64,000 bases of DNA from Slackia exigua ATCC 700122. GTDB lineage: Bacteria; Actinomycetota; Coriobacteriia; Coriobacteriales; Eggerthellaceae. The position numbers and the translations under genes were made by a program. Shown here in pieces: positions 8,356 through 18,933 of the stretch (the stretch's first letter is position 1; every line of letters begins with the position of its first letter). The notes beneath the pieces were generated by a model. That model searched no databases and was not told the origin of the DNA. It worked only from the letters and a program-made list of their open reading frames with translations. The stretch spans positions 467,277 through 531,276 of the forward strand of contig NZ_GG700631.1 in assembly GCF_000162875.1 (NCBI RefSeq), written 5' to 3'.

Positions 8356-9861
8356 TTAACGGTTTCCTTCGTACGTGACTTTAGCGCCCTGCGGCGTGTC
8401 TTCGATGACGAACCCGAGCGCGCCCATGCCGTCGCGCACCGCGTCGGCGACCGCCCACATCTTGGAAGCGCGCGCCTGAGCGCGCGTCTCGAGCAGGGCC
8501 TCGACGGCGGCCTGCGCGTCGTCGCCCTCAAACGACGCGATCTCGCGCGCAAGCGCCACGACTTCGGCAGGATAGGCATCCTGCGCGTCCGTCGCACGTC
8601 CCGGCACATCGATGCCGAACACGCCGAAGAGCTCGACGACCGCATCGCGCGCATCGGAGGCGGCTTCGATATCGCCCCGCCCGAGCGACGCGGTGCCGAG
8701 CGCGGCGTTCACATCGTTGATGCAGGAGAAGAGCGCCCCGAGCGCGCCGGCGGTGTTGAAGTCGTCGTCCATCGCGGCGACGAACCCTTCGCGCAGCGCC
8801 TGGAGAGGAACGGAAAACGCCTGCGTGCCGATTCCCTCCCCTTCGACGGGATGCTTCACGAGCCAGTCCATGCGGTCGATGAAGTTCTCCACGCGCTCGA
8901 GCGAAGACGCCGCCTCGTCCAGACGCTCGTCGTTGAAGTCGAGCGGGCTGCGATAGTGCGTCTGCAGCATGAGCATGCGCAGGACGCGCGCGTCGGTCGT
9001 TTTCAGGACGTCGCGCAGCAAAAGGAAGTTGCCCAGGCTCTTGGACATCTTCTCCTGGTTGATCTGCAGCATGCCGCCGTGCATCCAGTAGTTGCAGAAC
9101 GTCTCTCCGTACGCGGCTTCGGATTGGGCGATCTCGTTTTCATGGTGCGGGAAGACCAGGTCGGAGCCGCCCCCATGGATATCCAGCGGAAGACCCAGAT
9201 ACATGCGGCTCATGGCGCTGCATTCGATGTGCCAGCCCGGACGGCCCTTGCCCCACGGGCTGTCCCAGCTCGGCTCGCCCGGCTTCGCGGCCTTCCAGAC
9301 GGCGAAGTCGAGCTCGTCGCGCTTGCGCCCTTCGAGCCCCTGCCCGTCGGCGCGCAGCTCGCGATGCCCGCCCTCGAGATCGTCCACATTGCGGTTCGAC
9401 AGCGCGCCGTAGGCGGGAAACGACCGCACGCCGAAGTAGACGTCGCCTTCGACTTCATAGGCATGGCCCGCATCGACGAGACGTCCGACCAAGTCGATCA
9501 TCGCATCGATCTCCTCGGTCGCGCGCGGACGGATGTCGGGATCCAGCACGCCCGCCGCATGCATGTCGGCGATGAATGCCTCGGTGTATTCGGCGGCCAC
9601 CTCCGCGGCGCTGCGCCCCTCTTCGTTCGCCTTCTTGATGATCTTGTCGTCGACGTCGGTGACGTTCTGGACGAACGTCACATCGAACCCGCGCCACATG
9701 AGATAGCGACGGATGACGTCGAAGCTGATGAAGGTGCGCGCGTTGCCGATATGGATGTAGTTGTAGACCGTCGGGCCGCAGACGTACATGCGGATCTTCC
9801 CCTCCTCGACGGGATGGAAGTCGCGTTTCGCATGGCTCTGCGTATCGTAAAGTCGAATCAT
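8356..9861 (-). CDS. cysS: Cysteinyl-tRNA synthetase
   Basis: A 501-residue class I aminoacyl-tRNA synthetase charging tRNA-Cys. The HIGH-type signature is HIGN in [15 protein letters not shown], whose first cysteine is a zinc ligand; the KMSKS loop is EKMSKSLGN. Another zinc-binding stretch is WHIECSAM. The length is slightly above the usual 460-490. ATG 9861 is chosen because GAAGGA is five bases upstream; an ATG two codons earlier is possible. First gene of the operon cysS-rlmB-NYN-rlmH-LOTUS. Confidence 0.95.
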   Translation of the reverse strand: MIRLYDTQSHAKRDFHPVEEGKIRMYVCGPTVYNYIHIGNARTFISFDVIRRYLMWRGFDVTFVQNVTDVDDKIIKKANEEGRSAAEVAAEYTEAFIADMHAAGVLDPDIRPRATEEIDAMIDLVGRLVDAGHAYEVEGDVYFGVRSFPAYGALSNRNVDDLEGGHRELRADGQGLEGRKRDELDFAVWKAAKPGEPSWDSPWGKGRPGWHIECSAMSRMYLGLPLDIHGGGSDLVFPHHENEIAQSEAAYGETFCNYWMHGGMLQINQEKMSKSLGNFLLLRDVLKTTDARVLRMLMLQTHYRSPLDFNDERLDEAASSLERVENFIDRMDWLVKHPVEGEGIGTQAFSVPLQALREGFVAAMDDDFNTAGALGALFSCINDVNAALGTASLGRGDIEAASDARDAVVELFGVFGIDVPGRATDAQDAYPAEVVALAREIASFEGDDAQAAVEALLETRAQARASKMWAVADAVRDGMGALGFVIEDTPQGAKVTYEGNR

Positions 9862-9935
9862 GGGCATCCTTCGCTCGCAAAGGCTCGTGACGTGCGGAGA
9901 AACCGGCGTCGTGGGCACGGGATATCGTACGATAG

Positions 9936-9962
9936 AAAAGGCGCGCGACAATCGCGCGCGCC
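9936..9962 (-). terminator. Terminator of the ispD-ispF operon
   Basis: On the minus strand an 8-bp GGCGCGCG/CGCGCGCC stem is followed by TTTT. It lies 40 bases beyond the ispF stop. The adjacent perfect palindrome TATCGTACGATA (9923-9934) sits upstream of cysS and could overlap its promoter. Confidence 0.75.
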
Positions 9963-10002
9963 ATCATTCTAGAAAATGGTCGCAGGTCGGCAGGGCTTCG
10001 CG

Positions 10003-10503
10003 CTAGACGCGCGCCAGCAGGGCGACCGCCTGCGCGGAAATTCCCTCGCCCCGTCCTTCGAATCCCAGATGCTCGGTGGTCGTGGCCTTCACGCCGACGG
10101 CATCGGCGGTGACGCCCAAGGCCCATGCCAGGTTCTCGCGCATCCGGTCGCGATAGGGCGACAGCTTCGGCGCCTGGGCGGCGACGACGCTGTCGACGTC
10201 CACGATCTCGAATCCGAGCTCATGGACGCGATGCGCCGCCTGGGAAAGAAGGGCCAAGGAATCGGCCCCGGCGAAGGCCGGATCGGTATCGGGGAAGAGT
10301 TCGCCGATGTCTCCGGCGCGAGCGGCCGAAAGAATGGCGTCGGCGATGGCATGCGCAAGCACGTCGGCATCGGAATGCCCCGCGAGCCCGCGCTCGTACG
10401 GGATGTCGACGCCGCCGATGACGAGCTTGCGGCCTTCGGCGAAGGCATGCACGTCGTAGCCGATGCCGATCCTCATGCTGAATGCCGACTTGGTGGTTTC
10501 CAT
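10003..10503 (-). CDS. ispF: 2-C-methyl-D-erythritol 2,4-cyclodiphosphate synthase
   Basis: A 166-residue enzyme of the MEP (non-mevalonate) isoprenoid pathway, forming MEcPP from CDP-ME 2-phosphate. The zinc ligands are in GYDVHAF and a [14 protein letters not shown] segment; FPDTDP and the C-terminal [15 protein letters not shown] are typical. ATG 10503 is preferred: AGGAG, which overlaps the ispD stop, lies nine bases upstream, whereas ATG 10512 is too close to it. Second gene of an ispD-ispF operon. Confidence 0.95.
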   Translation of the reverse strand: METTKSAFSMRIGIGYDVHAFAEGRKLVIGGVDIPYERGLAGHSDADVLAHAIADAILSAARAGDIGELFPDTDPAFAGADSLALLSQAAHRVHELGFEIVDVDSVVAAQAPKLSPYRDRMRENLAWALGVTADAVGVKATTTEHLGFEGRGEGISAQAVALLARV

Positions 10504-10515
10504 GCTGCTCATCTC

Positions 10516-11349
10516 CTAACGTAGGGACGTTCCCTGAACCACGGCGGAAAGCACCGTGTAATCCTCGGGCACGGTCAGCTTGATGTTGTCGCGTTTGCCT
10601 TCGACCACGAGCACCTTCCCGCCCATGCGCTCGAGCAGCGACGAATCGTCCGTGCCGAGAAAGCCGTCGCGCAAGGCGCCGGCCTGCGCGCGACGATAGA
10701 CGCCGGCGCGGAAGACCTGGGGCGTCTGCGCGTTCCAGAACATCGTGCGGTCGGGCGTGCCGACGATCGCGCCGTTCTGCACGACCTTGAGCGTGTCGAT
10801 GGCGGGCGTGGCGACGATCGCGCCGTCCGCGTCGATGGTGCCTTTGAGGGTGTTGATCGTGTGCTCGATCAATGCCGGGGTGATGAGAGGACGGGCGCCG
10901 TCGTGCATGGCGACGAACTCGAATTCCTCGGGCGTCGCCTCCAGGCCGTTGAACGCGCTTTCCTGGCGGGAATCCCCCGCAGGGGCGAGCGCGATGGGCG
11001 TGACGAAGGGATACGGCTCGATCGCGCGCGTGCGGTATTCCTCCATGCGCTCCTTCGGACAGACGACCACGATGAGCCCGATGTCTTCCACGAAATCGAA
11101 TGCGGAAAGCGACCAGGACAGCATCGGATGGCCGTCGATGCCGACCATCTGCTTGCCGCCATCGGCCCCGAACCGCTGGCCCGAGCCGCCCGCCAGGATG
11201 ATGGCCGCGACCTTGGCCTTCCTCCCTACTTTGCCGTATCCGGAAAACGCCAGGGAGAACGACCATTCCGCATCGTCGGCCGCAGGATCGACGAGCATCT
11301 GCGGATGTTGCACGGGATCATGCACCCCGCCTGGGAAAACGTCAGACAT
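10516..11349 (-). CDS. ispD: 2-C-methyl-D-erythritol 4-phosphate cytidylyltransferase
   Basis: A 277-residue nucleotidyltransferase that makes CDP-ME in the MEP pathway. The glycine-rich CTP loop is IILAGGSGQRFG; other family motifs are MHDGARPLI and TPQVFRA. Family members usually start right before the LAGG loop, but here about 45 residues precede it. The start at 11349 is nevertheless supported by AAGGAG nine bases upstream, so the extension may be real. Immediately upstream of ispF, with the stop codon overlapping the ispF ribosome site. Confidence 0.92.
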   Translation of the reverse strand: MSDVFPGGVHDPVQHPQMLVDPAADDAEWSFSLAFSGYGKVGRKAKVAAIILAGGSGQRFGADGGKQMVGIDGHPMLSWSLSAFDFVEDIGLIVVVCPKERMEEYRTRAIEPYPFVTPIALAPAGDSRQESAFNGLEATPEEFEFVAMHDGARPLITPALIEHTINTLKGTIDADGAIVATPAIDTLKVVQNGAIVGTPDRTMFWNAQTPQVFRAGVYRRAQAGALRDGFLGTDDSSLLERMGGKVLVVEGKRDNIKLTVPEDYTVLSAVVQGTSLR

Positions 11350-11409
11350 TGCGATCTGCTCCTTACCATCATGTCCCTTAGGCGAAGCGCGATCGCATGC
11401 GATCTTGCA

Positions 11410-11442
11410 CGACGGCCGCGCCGACCGAGAACGCGGCCGTCG
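11410..11442. terminator. GC-rich hairpin after clpC
   Basis: A perfect 11-bp stem CGACGGCCGCG/CGCGGCCGTCG with an 11-base loop lies between the clpC stop and the ispD start. No clear T tract follows on either strand, so terminator function is inferred from position. Confidence 0.5.
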
Positions 11443-11460
11443 CGGCGTGCCGATGATCCT

Positions 11461-14058
<2,598 letters not shown>

Positions 14059-14229
14059 GTGCTTCACCTTTCCGTTCGGCTGCATGCTGCGGAATGCCCC
14101 GCATATGAATGCCCTGCAGCCCCAGTTTTCCGTTTCAGTCTAATGCAGGCCCGAAGCATCGGGGCGGCAGGCGCGCCCTTTATCATGGTTCTGCAACGAC
14201 TTCCACGCATGCTTTTCATATTTTCTAAC

Positions 14230-14259
14230 ACTATACGACTTAGATTTTATGGCATGCAA
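14230..14259 (-). promoter_or_regulatory. clpC: Predicted sigma-A-type promoter of clpC
   Basis: On the minus strand TTGCAT (14254-14259), an 18-base spacer and TATAGT (14230-14235). The -35 box overlaps two GCATGC palindromes spaced 8 bp apart, which could be an operator. I see neither a CIRCE element nor a HAIR element. Confidence 0.6.
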
Positions 14260-14343
14260 GCATGCAATACGGCGTTGCCGTACGGTTGCCGAACGTCGGA
14301 TCCGCCTCGCACGGCCGCACGAGGCATGACGGTCCGTAGACGG

Positions 14344-14373
14344 AAAGGCGCGCGTATGCGATCTGCGCGCCTT
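14344..14373 (-). terminator. Probable terminator of lysS
   Basis: A 9-10 bp AAGGCGCGC/GCGCGCCTT stem downstream of the lysS stop. The minus-strand continuation begins TTTCC, a weak T tract. Confidence 0.5.
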
Positions 14374-14422
14374 CGAATGCGCCATGGAGAAGCGCCGTTA
14401 TGGAGAAGAACCGCCCGTGCGC

Positions 14423-15931
14423 CTACTTGGCTTCGGGCCGCATGTGCGGGAACAGCAGCACATCGCGGATGGTCTCGGAATCGGTCAGGAGCATGACCAG
14501 ACGATCGATGCCCACGCCCACGCCGCCTGCGGGCGGCATGCCGTATTCGAGCGCGCGGATGTAGTCGCTGTCGTATTCCATGGCCTCGTCGTCGCCGCCG
14601 GCTTTCGCCTCCATCTGGGCTGCGAACCGCTCTTCCTGATCGATCGGGTCATTGAGCTCGTTGAACGCGTTCGCGTACTCATGGCCGCAGATGAAGAGTT
14701 CGAAGCGATAGGTGAACTCGGGATTGTCGGGAAGCTTCTTCGCAAGGGGCGAGATCTCGAGCGGATGCTCGGTCACGAACGTCGGCTGAACGAGCTTGTC
14801 TTCGACGAAGGCCTCGAAGATCTCGGAAATGAGCTTGCCCTTGCCCCACGATGCTTCGATGGAAGCGCCGCCGCGCCGCGCGATGGCCGCGAGGTCTTCC
14901 CACGAACGGTCCATGCCGACCTCTTCGCCCGCGTATTCGCTGGCAAGATCGCACATCGTGCGCGTGGTCCAGGTGCCGGACAGATCGATGGCCCGCCCCT
15001 GGTATTCGACCTGAAGCGTGCCGCAGGCGGCCTGGGCTGCAGCCTGGATCATGCCGCGCGTCAGGTCCATCATGCCCTCGAGATCGGAAAACGCCTGGTA
15101 GGCTTCGATCGTCGTGAACTCAGGATTGTGATAGGGATCCATGCCTTCGTTGCGGAAGATGCGCCCGATCTCGAAAACGCGCTCCAATCCGCCGACGAGC
15201 AGGCGTTTCAGGGGAAGCTCGGTGGCGATGCGCAGATAGAAATCCATATCCAGCGCATTGTGATGCGTGACGAAGGGACGGGCGTTCGCGCCGCCCATGA
15301 TCGGCTGGAGCATCGGCGTCTCGACTTCGAAGAAGCCCTGCGACTCCATATAGCGGCGGATGGCCGAGACGATGGCGAACCGCTTCACGAAGGTATCGCG
15401 CACATCCTGATTCATGACCAGGTCGACATAGCGCTGGCGATAGCGGATTTCCTTGTCGGAAAGGCCATGGAACTTCTCGGGAAGCGGACGCAGGCTTTTG
15501 GAAAGCAGGCGCACCGACGTGGGCGCGACGGAGAGCTGGCCCCGACGCGTGCGGATGACGGTGCCCTCGGCGCCGACCCAATCGCCGACATCGAGGTCTT
15601 TCACATCGTCATATGCTTCTTCGCCCAAGATGTTGACGCGACAGAAGAGTTGGATGTCGCCCGTGAGGTCGCGGATCACGATGAAGGCGATCTTGCCCTG
15701 GTTGCGAATCGCCATGATGCGGCCCGAGACCTTCACCACGTCTTCGGTGGACGCTCCGTCCTCCAGATCGGCGTACGCCTCCTCGAGATCGCGCGCATGA
15801 TGCGAGTATTCGAAGCGGGAACCGTACGGGTTCTTGCCGGCAGCGATGAGGGCGGCTCGTTTATTGCGGCGGACCTCGATGGGATCGTCTTCGATTTCGG
15901 CGCGCTCGACGTCGGGATTGACTTCGGTCAT
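14423..15931 (-). CDS. lysS: Lysyl-tRNA synthetase, class II
   Basis: A 502-residue class IIb synthetase. An N-terminal OB-fold anticodon-binding domain (VSGRIMAIRNQGKIAFIVI) is followed by the catalytic core: motif 2 is FRNEGMDPYHNPEFT and motif 3 is GVGIDRLVMLL. The length matches the usual ~500. Start 15931 has GAAGG upstream at 9 bases; seven upstream codons are excluded. It lies downstream of greA with a 102-bp gap, the common greA-lysS pairing, so the two are probably cotranscribed. Confidence 0.96.
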   Translation of the reverse strand: MTEVNPDVERAEIEDDPIEVRRNKRAALIAAGKNPYGSRFEYSHHARDLEEAYADLEDGASTEDVVKVSGRIMAIRNQGKIAFIVIRDLTGDIQLFCRVNILGEEAYDDVKDLDVGDWVGAEGTVIRTRRGQLSVAPTSVRLLSKSLRPLPEKFHGLSDKEIRYRQRYVDLVMNQDVRDTFVKRFAIVSAIRRYMESQGFFEVETPMLQPIMGGANARPFVTHHNALDMDFYLRIATELPLKRLLVGGLERVFEIGRIFRNEGMDPYHNPEFTTIEAYQAFSDLEGMMDLTRGMIQAAAQAACGTLQVEYQGRAIDLSGTWTTRTMCDLASEYAGEEVGMDRSWEDLAAIARRGGASIEASWGKGKLISEIFEAFVEDKLVQPTFVTEHPLEISPLAKKLPDNPEFTYRFELFICGHEYANAFNELNDPIDQEERFAAQMEAKAGGDDEAMEYDSDYIRALEYGMPPAGGVGVGIDRLVMLLTDSETIRDVLLFPHMRPEAK

Positions 15932-16033
15932 CTGGAATTCCTTCGCTCGCATCCAGCACGACGCCGAACGGCATGAGGGGCATGCGGCGTCATGGGAAAC
16001 CTGCAGGATCGATCGGCGATGCAGCCGACGGGC

Positions 16034-16519
16034 TTAGTGCTCGATCTTGACGATATCCATTTCGATGACGCGGCCCGTGGGGCCTTCGGCCGTGAAATGG
16101 TCGCCCTTCTTGCCGCCCAGGAGAGCCGCGCCGACGGGGCTTTCGTTGGAAATCTTGCCCGAGGAGACATCGGCTTCCGCCGCGCCGACGATGGTGAAGA
16201 CGCGCTCGCGGCCGCCCATGTCCACGGTGACCGTGCTGCCGATGTTCACGCGGTTGGAGCGCTTGGGGGCTTCGACCAGAACGGCGTTGGAGAGAATGTC
16301 GTTGATCTGCGCGATGCGGGCTTCCATCAGGCCCTGCTCGTTCTTGGCGTCGTCGTATTCGGAGTTCTCGGAGATGTCGCCGAACTCGCGGGCGACGCGG
16401 ATGCGCTCGCCGACCTCCGCGCGCTTCTCGGTTTCGAGGAAATGCAGCTCTTCTTCGAGCTTCTGCTTGCCTTCGGGAGTAAGGACGATTTCGTTAGCCA
16501 TGTTGATCCGCGCTTCCAT
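16034..16519 (-). CDS. greA: Transcription elongation factor GreA
   Basis: A 161-residue GreA: an N-terminal antiparallel coiled coil (about 7-80) with the acidic tip GDISENSEYDDAKNEQ, which inserts into the RNA polymerase secondary channel and stimulates transcript cleavage, and a C-terminal FKBP-like domain ending in the family-typical ISNESPVGAALLGGKKGD. ATG 16519 has AGGA five bases upstream; ATG 16501 (MANEIV) would give 155 residues and matches many homologues, so the start is uncertain by six codons. Confidence 0.95.
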   Translation of the reverse strand: MEARINMANEIVLTPEGKQKLEEELHFLETEKRAEVGERIRVAREFGDISENSEYDDAKNEQGLMEARIAQINDILSNAVLVEAPKRSNRVNIGSTVTVDMGGRERVFTIVGAAEADVSSGKISNESPVGAALLGGKKGDHFTAEGPTGRVIEMDIVKIEH

Positions 16520-16547
16520 TCGTATCCTGCGGGCCGAGGCCCGGTAC

Positions 16548-16578
16548 CAAAAAAGGCATGCCGACGAATCGGCATGCC
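16548..16578 (-). terminator. Rho-independent terminator of tatA
   Basis: On the minus strand a 10-bp GGCATGCCGA/TCGGCATGCC stem followed by TTTTTT, just past the tatA stop and before greA. It separates the two transcription units. Confidence 0.85.
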
Positions 16579-16600
16579 CACTCGAATTGCATTGCGAGCG

Positions 16601-16861
16601 TTATTCTTCGCTCGTCGAGTCGCCGTCGGTTTCCGCGGCTTCGGAGCCGGAAGCCTTTTTCTTCTTCTTGCGAACGGGCTTCTCTTCCTCGGCGACCTCT
16701 TCCTCGAGTTCCTGCTTGCCGCCGCCCATGCCTTCGCGCAGGTTCTTCACCGTGCGACCGAGGGCGCTGCCGAGCTTCGGAAGGTTCTTGGGGCCGAAGA
16801 TGAGGAGTGCGACCGCCAGGATGATGAGGAGCTCAGGCATTCCCAGGCCAAAAATTTTCAT
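16601..16861 (-). CDS. tatA: Twin-arginine translocase subunit TatA
   Basis: An 86-residue protein with one N-terminal membrane helix ([13 protein letters not shown]), the [14 protein letters not shown] hinge and amphipathic helix, and a charged Lys/Glu tail. This is the TatA pattern: it polymerises to form the translocation pore for folded, twin-arginine-bearing proteins. It is encoded alone here, while tatB-tatC lie about 20 kb away. Likely clients in this window are the two NlpC/P60 proteins and the DMSO reductase subunit. Confidence 0.92.
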   Translation of the reverse strand: MKIFGLGMPELLIILAVALLIFGPKNLPKLGSALGRTVKNLREGMGGGKQELEEEVAEEEKPVRKKKKKASGSEAAETDGDSTSEE

Positions 16862-16922
16862 TCTTCCTCCAAGCGTTTTCGCTCAACCGACAAGGATGAA
16901 CGCTCGATTGCATGCGAGAGCA

Positions 16923-16999
16923 TGGTCGGGACGACAGGATTTGAACCTGCGGCCTCTGCGTCCCGAACGCAGCGCTCTACCAAGCTGAGCCACGTCCCG
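16923..16999 (-). tRNA. tRNA-Pro (anticodon CGG)
   Basis: A 77-nt tRNA with an encoded CCA end. The acceptor stem CGGGACG pairs with CGTCCCG, with the proline-typical C1-G72 pair and discriminator A. The anticodon stem GCGTT-CGG-GACGC reads CCG codons; the T arm is GCAGG-TTCAAAT-CCTGT. Confidence 0.95.
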
Positions 17000-17077
17000 A
17001 CTTCCCGCAAACAGCACGGGGTATGTTACCACAAAGCCCCGAAGGGCGACGTCGCTTTAGAAAACCTCCGCAAACGA

Positions 17078-17103
17078 CGAGGACGCCCCGAAAGGCGCCC
17101 TCG
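17078..17103 (-). terminator. Terminator of the first NlpC/P60 gene
   Basis: A 10-bp stem CGAGG(A)CGCC/GGCG(C)CCTCG with one mismatch lies just past the stop codon of the 17112 gene. A moderately T-rich stretch follows on the minus strand. Confidence 0.6.
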
Positions 17104-17111
17104 AAGGCTTC

Positions 17112-18392
17112 TTAATTCCAGCGCAGGGCCGCGGTCCAAGGGTTCCACCAGGATGCCGAGCAGTACTGCACCACCTTGCCCGGCAGCGGGGCGTGGATGT
17201 AGCTTCCCGCGCCGGCCGACGCGCAGATCGCCACGTGGCCGTCTTTGTACAGAACGTCGCCCACCTGCGCCTGGCTCGGCGAACCGATCCAGTCGGCAGA
17301 CGCGTACTGGGCATCGGTCGTGCGCCCGATCCACCTGCCCGTCGCCTCTTGCCAGCAGTAGCTCGTCAGGCCGGAGCAGTCGAGGCCCACGCCCGGCTCG
17401 GTGCCGCCGTAGACATACGGAACGCCGAGCTGGCTTTCCGCCGCTGCAAGGATCGCGGATCCGTAGGAGTTCGATCCGCCTGAGGAGGAACGGGACGAAG
17501 ACGAGTCCGACGAATGCGAATGAGACGGGCTCGAAGGCCTCGAAGGAGCCGAGGGGCGCGAGTCCGAATCCGAGCCTGCATCCGGATCGGAATCCGAATC
17601 GGAGTGCGAAGGCGCCGCAGGGGCGGAATCCGACGAGCTCGACGATGAGGACGAACTCGAACCGGATGTGGAGCCGGAATCCGAAGAACCGCCGCTCGAT
17701 GCCGCAGGAGCCGATGCGCCCACGGATGCCGCGGCGCTCGCGGCCTCCGCGGCGGCGGCCTGCTGTTCCTGTTCGAGCAGTTCTGCCACCTGGGAGTCGA
17801 GAGAGTCGACCTCGGCCTGGTACTGCTTGATCAGGGCTTCGGCGTTCTGCTTTTCGGCATCGGCCTCCTGAAGCTTCTGATCGGCCGTGGCGGCGGCCTG
17901 GGCGTAGGTTTCCTTCTGTATCTCGTTGTCGACGCGCAGGTCCTTCGTCTGCGCGACCATGTCGGCGTCCTGGCTGTTCATATCGGTCAGAGCGTCCCAG
18001 TTCCTGACGAAGTCGTCGAACGACGACGATCCCAGGAAGATATCGAGGAAGGTGGTCTGCCCTTCGCGATACATGCTGCGGGCGCGCGTGCCGAGGCGGC
18101 TCTGGAGATCCGCGATCCGCGCATCGTTCTCCTCGATGCGCGTCTGAGCGTCGTCCATGCTGGCAACGGCCGCATCGTAGTCTTCGAGCGCCTGGTTGTA
18201 GGCATCGGACGACTTGCCCAGCCGGACGGTCATATCGTTCAGCTTGTCACGCGCGGCGCTTGCGCGCGCCTTCACGTCGGACGTTGCAGGATCGTCAGCA
18301 TATGCGCCCTTCGGCAACGCAAGCGCGACGCCGAACGCCGCCGCTCCGCCGAAGAAGGCCCGCCTCGTCAATGCTGCGTTTGGAGTGTTCAT
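17112..18392 (-). CDS. Tat-exported NlpC/P60 cell-wall hydrolase with coiled coil (CwlO/RipA-like)
   Basis: A 426-residue secreted protein. A twin-arginine signal (TRRAFFGGAAAFG) is followed by a cleavage region near AYA-DD and a long coiled coil (~35-215, including RARSMYREGQTTFLDIFLGS, typical of CwlO-type hydrolases). A Ser/Asp-rich linker (~230-310) precedes a C-terminal NlpC/P60 domain with catalytic Cys in GLDCSGLTSY and His in DGHVAICA. It likely cuts gamma-D-Glu-mDAP peptide bonds during growth or division. Start 18392 has AGGGA upstream. A paralogue lies at 18934. A strong promoter is at 18450-18478. Confidence 0.9.
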   Translation of the reverse strand: MNTPNAALTRRAFFGGAAAFGVALALPKGAYADDPATSDVKARASAARDKLNDMTVRLGKSSDAYNQALEDYDAAVASMDDAQTRIEENDARIADLQSRLGTRARSMYREGQTTFLDIFLGSSSFDDFVRNWDALTDMNSQDADMVAQTKDLRVDNEIQKETYAQAAATADQKLQEADAEKQNAEALIKQYQAEVDSLDSQVAELLEQEQQAAAAEAASAAASVGASAPAASSGGSSDSGSTSGSSSSSSSSSSDSAPAAPSHSDSDSDPDAGSDSDSRPSAPSRPSSPSHSHSSDSSSSRSSSGGSNSYGSAILAAAESQLGVPYVYGGTEPGVGLDCSGLTSYCWQEATGRWIGRTTDAQYASADWIGSPSQAQVGDVLYKDGHVAICASAGAGSYIHAPLPGKVVQYCSASWWNPWTAALRWN

Positions 18393-18933
18393 AACGAGTC
18401 CCTTCGAATATGTAGGCCCGGCATCGGATACGCGACGCCAAGCCCGTCGAGCATACCAAATCCCGAGACGCCTTTCAAAGATGCAGATGGCACGCCTCTT
18501 TTTCTGCATCGCGCATACGCGCGGCGCATGCGTTGGGCCACCCACCATATGCAAGAGACGCCGGCGATGAAGCCACGAGATATTGAGAAAGCGCACGTAC
18601 CGAACTTGCACGGCACACAAGAGGAATCCTCTGCACGCATCGCGAAAAAATATTTCCGGCACGCCCTTTTACAGAAAAAGGCGACAAATCGCCCGATGCC
18701 CGCAGAAAAGACGGACTGCAGCCTCTGAAGCTTCGCAAGAAGCTCAGGGTTCGGAAGATCGGAAATCGCATGCGGCACGAGCATGGATCCTTGGCGAATC
18801 GCCTTCACGCAACGCCGCCGTCCGTATCGGCATCCACGCGGAAAAGAGGACGCGGAGCCCTGAGAACGCAGCGGGGTCACGACGCTCGGATGCCGAAGCC
18901 GACCCTGCCCTGCAAAAACGAATGCGGAAAGCC
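18393..18933. other. 541-bp gap between the two NlpC/P60 genes
   Basis: Holds the promoter at 18450-18478 and a small hairpin AGCTTC-GCAA-GAAGCT at 18729-18744 (a GNRA-type loop on the plus strand). Open frames across it lack ribosome sites and family resemblance. I looked for the conserved cores of a ydaO c-di-AMP riboswitch, common before such hydrolases, and did not recognise them. Confidence 0.5.
18450..18478 (-). promoter_or_regulatory. Predicted sigma-A promoter of the first NlpC/P60 gene
   Basis: On the minus strand TTGAAA (18473-18478), exactly 17 bases, then TATGCT (18450-18455), 58 bases ahead of the start codon. Confidence 0.7.

Larger units (their letters stand above)
14059..14422. 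other. Intergenic region between clpC and lysS
   Basis: A 364-bp gap between two minus-strand genes. It contains the clpC promoter at 14230-14259 inside an AT-rich patch, and the hairpin at 14344-14373 after lysS. No open frame with a ribosome site or family resemblance was found. Confidence 0.6.

Noticed and set aside
7120-9972. 950-codon plus-strand frame opposite rlmB and cysS
   Set aside because: It mirrors four well-identified minus-strand genes; a codon-bias shadow.
18389-18880. 163-codon minus-strand frame upstream of the first NlpC gene
   Set aside because: No ribosome site, runs across a clear promoter, overlaps the NlpC start, no family resemblance.
18393-18933. c-di-AMP (ydaO-type) riboswitch before the NlpC/P60 gene
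   Set aside because: Considered because of the gene class, but I could not find the conserved cores or pairing; a covariance-model search (Infernal RF00379) would settle it.
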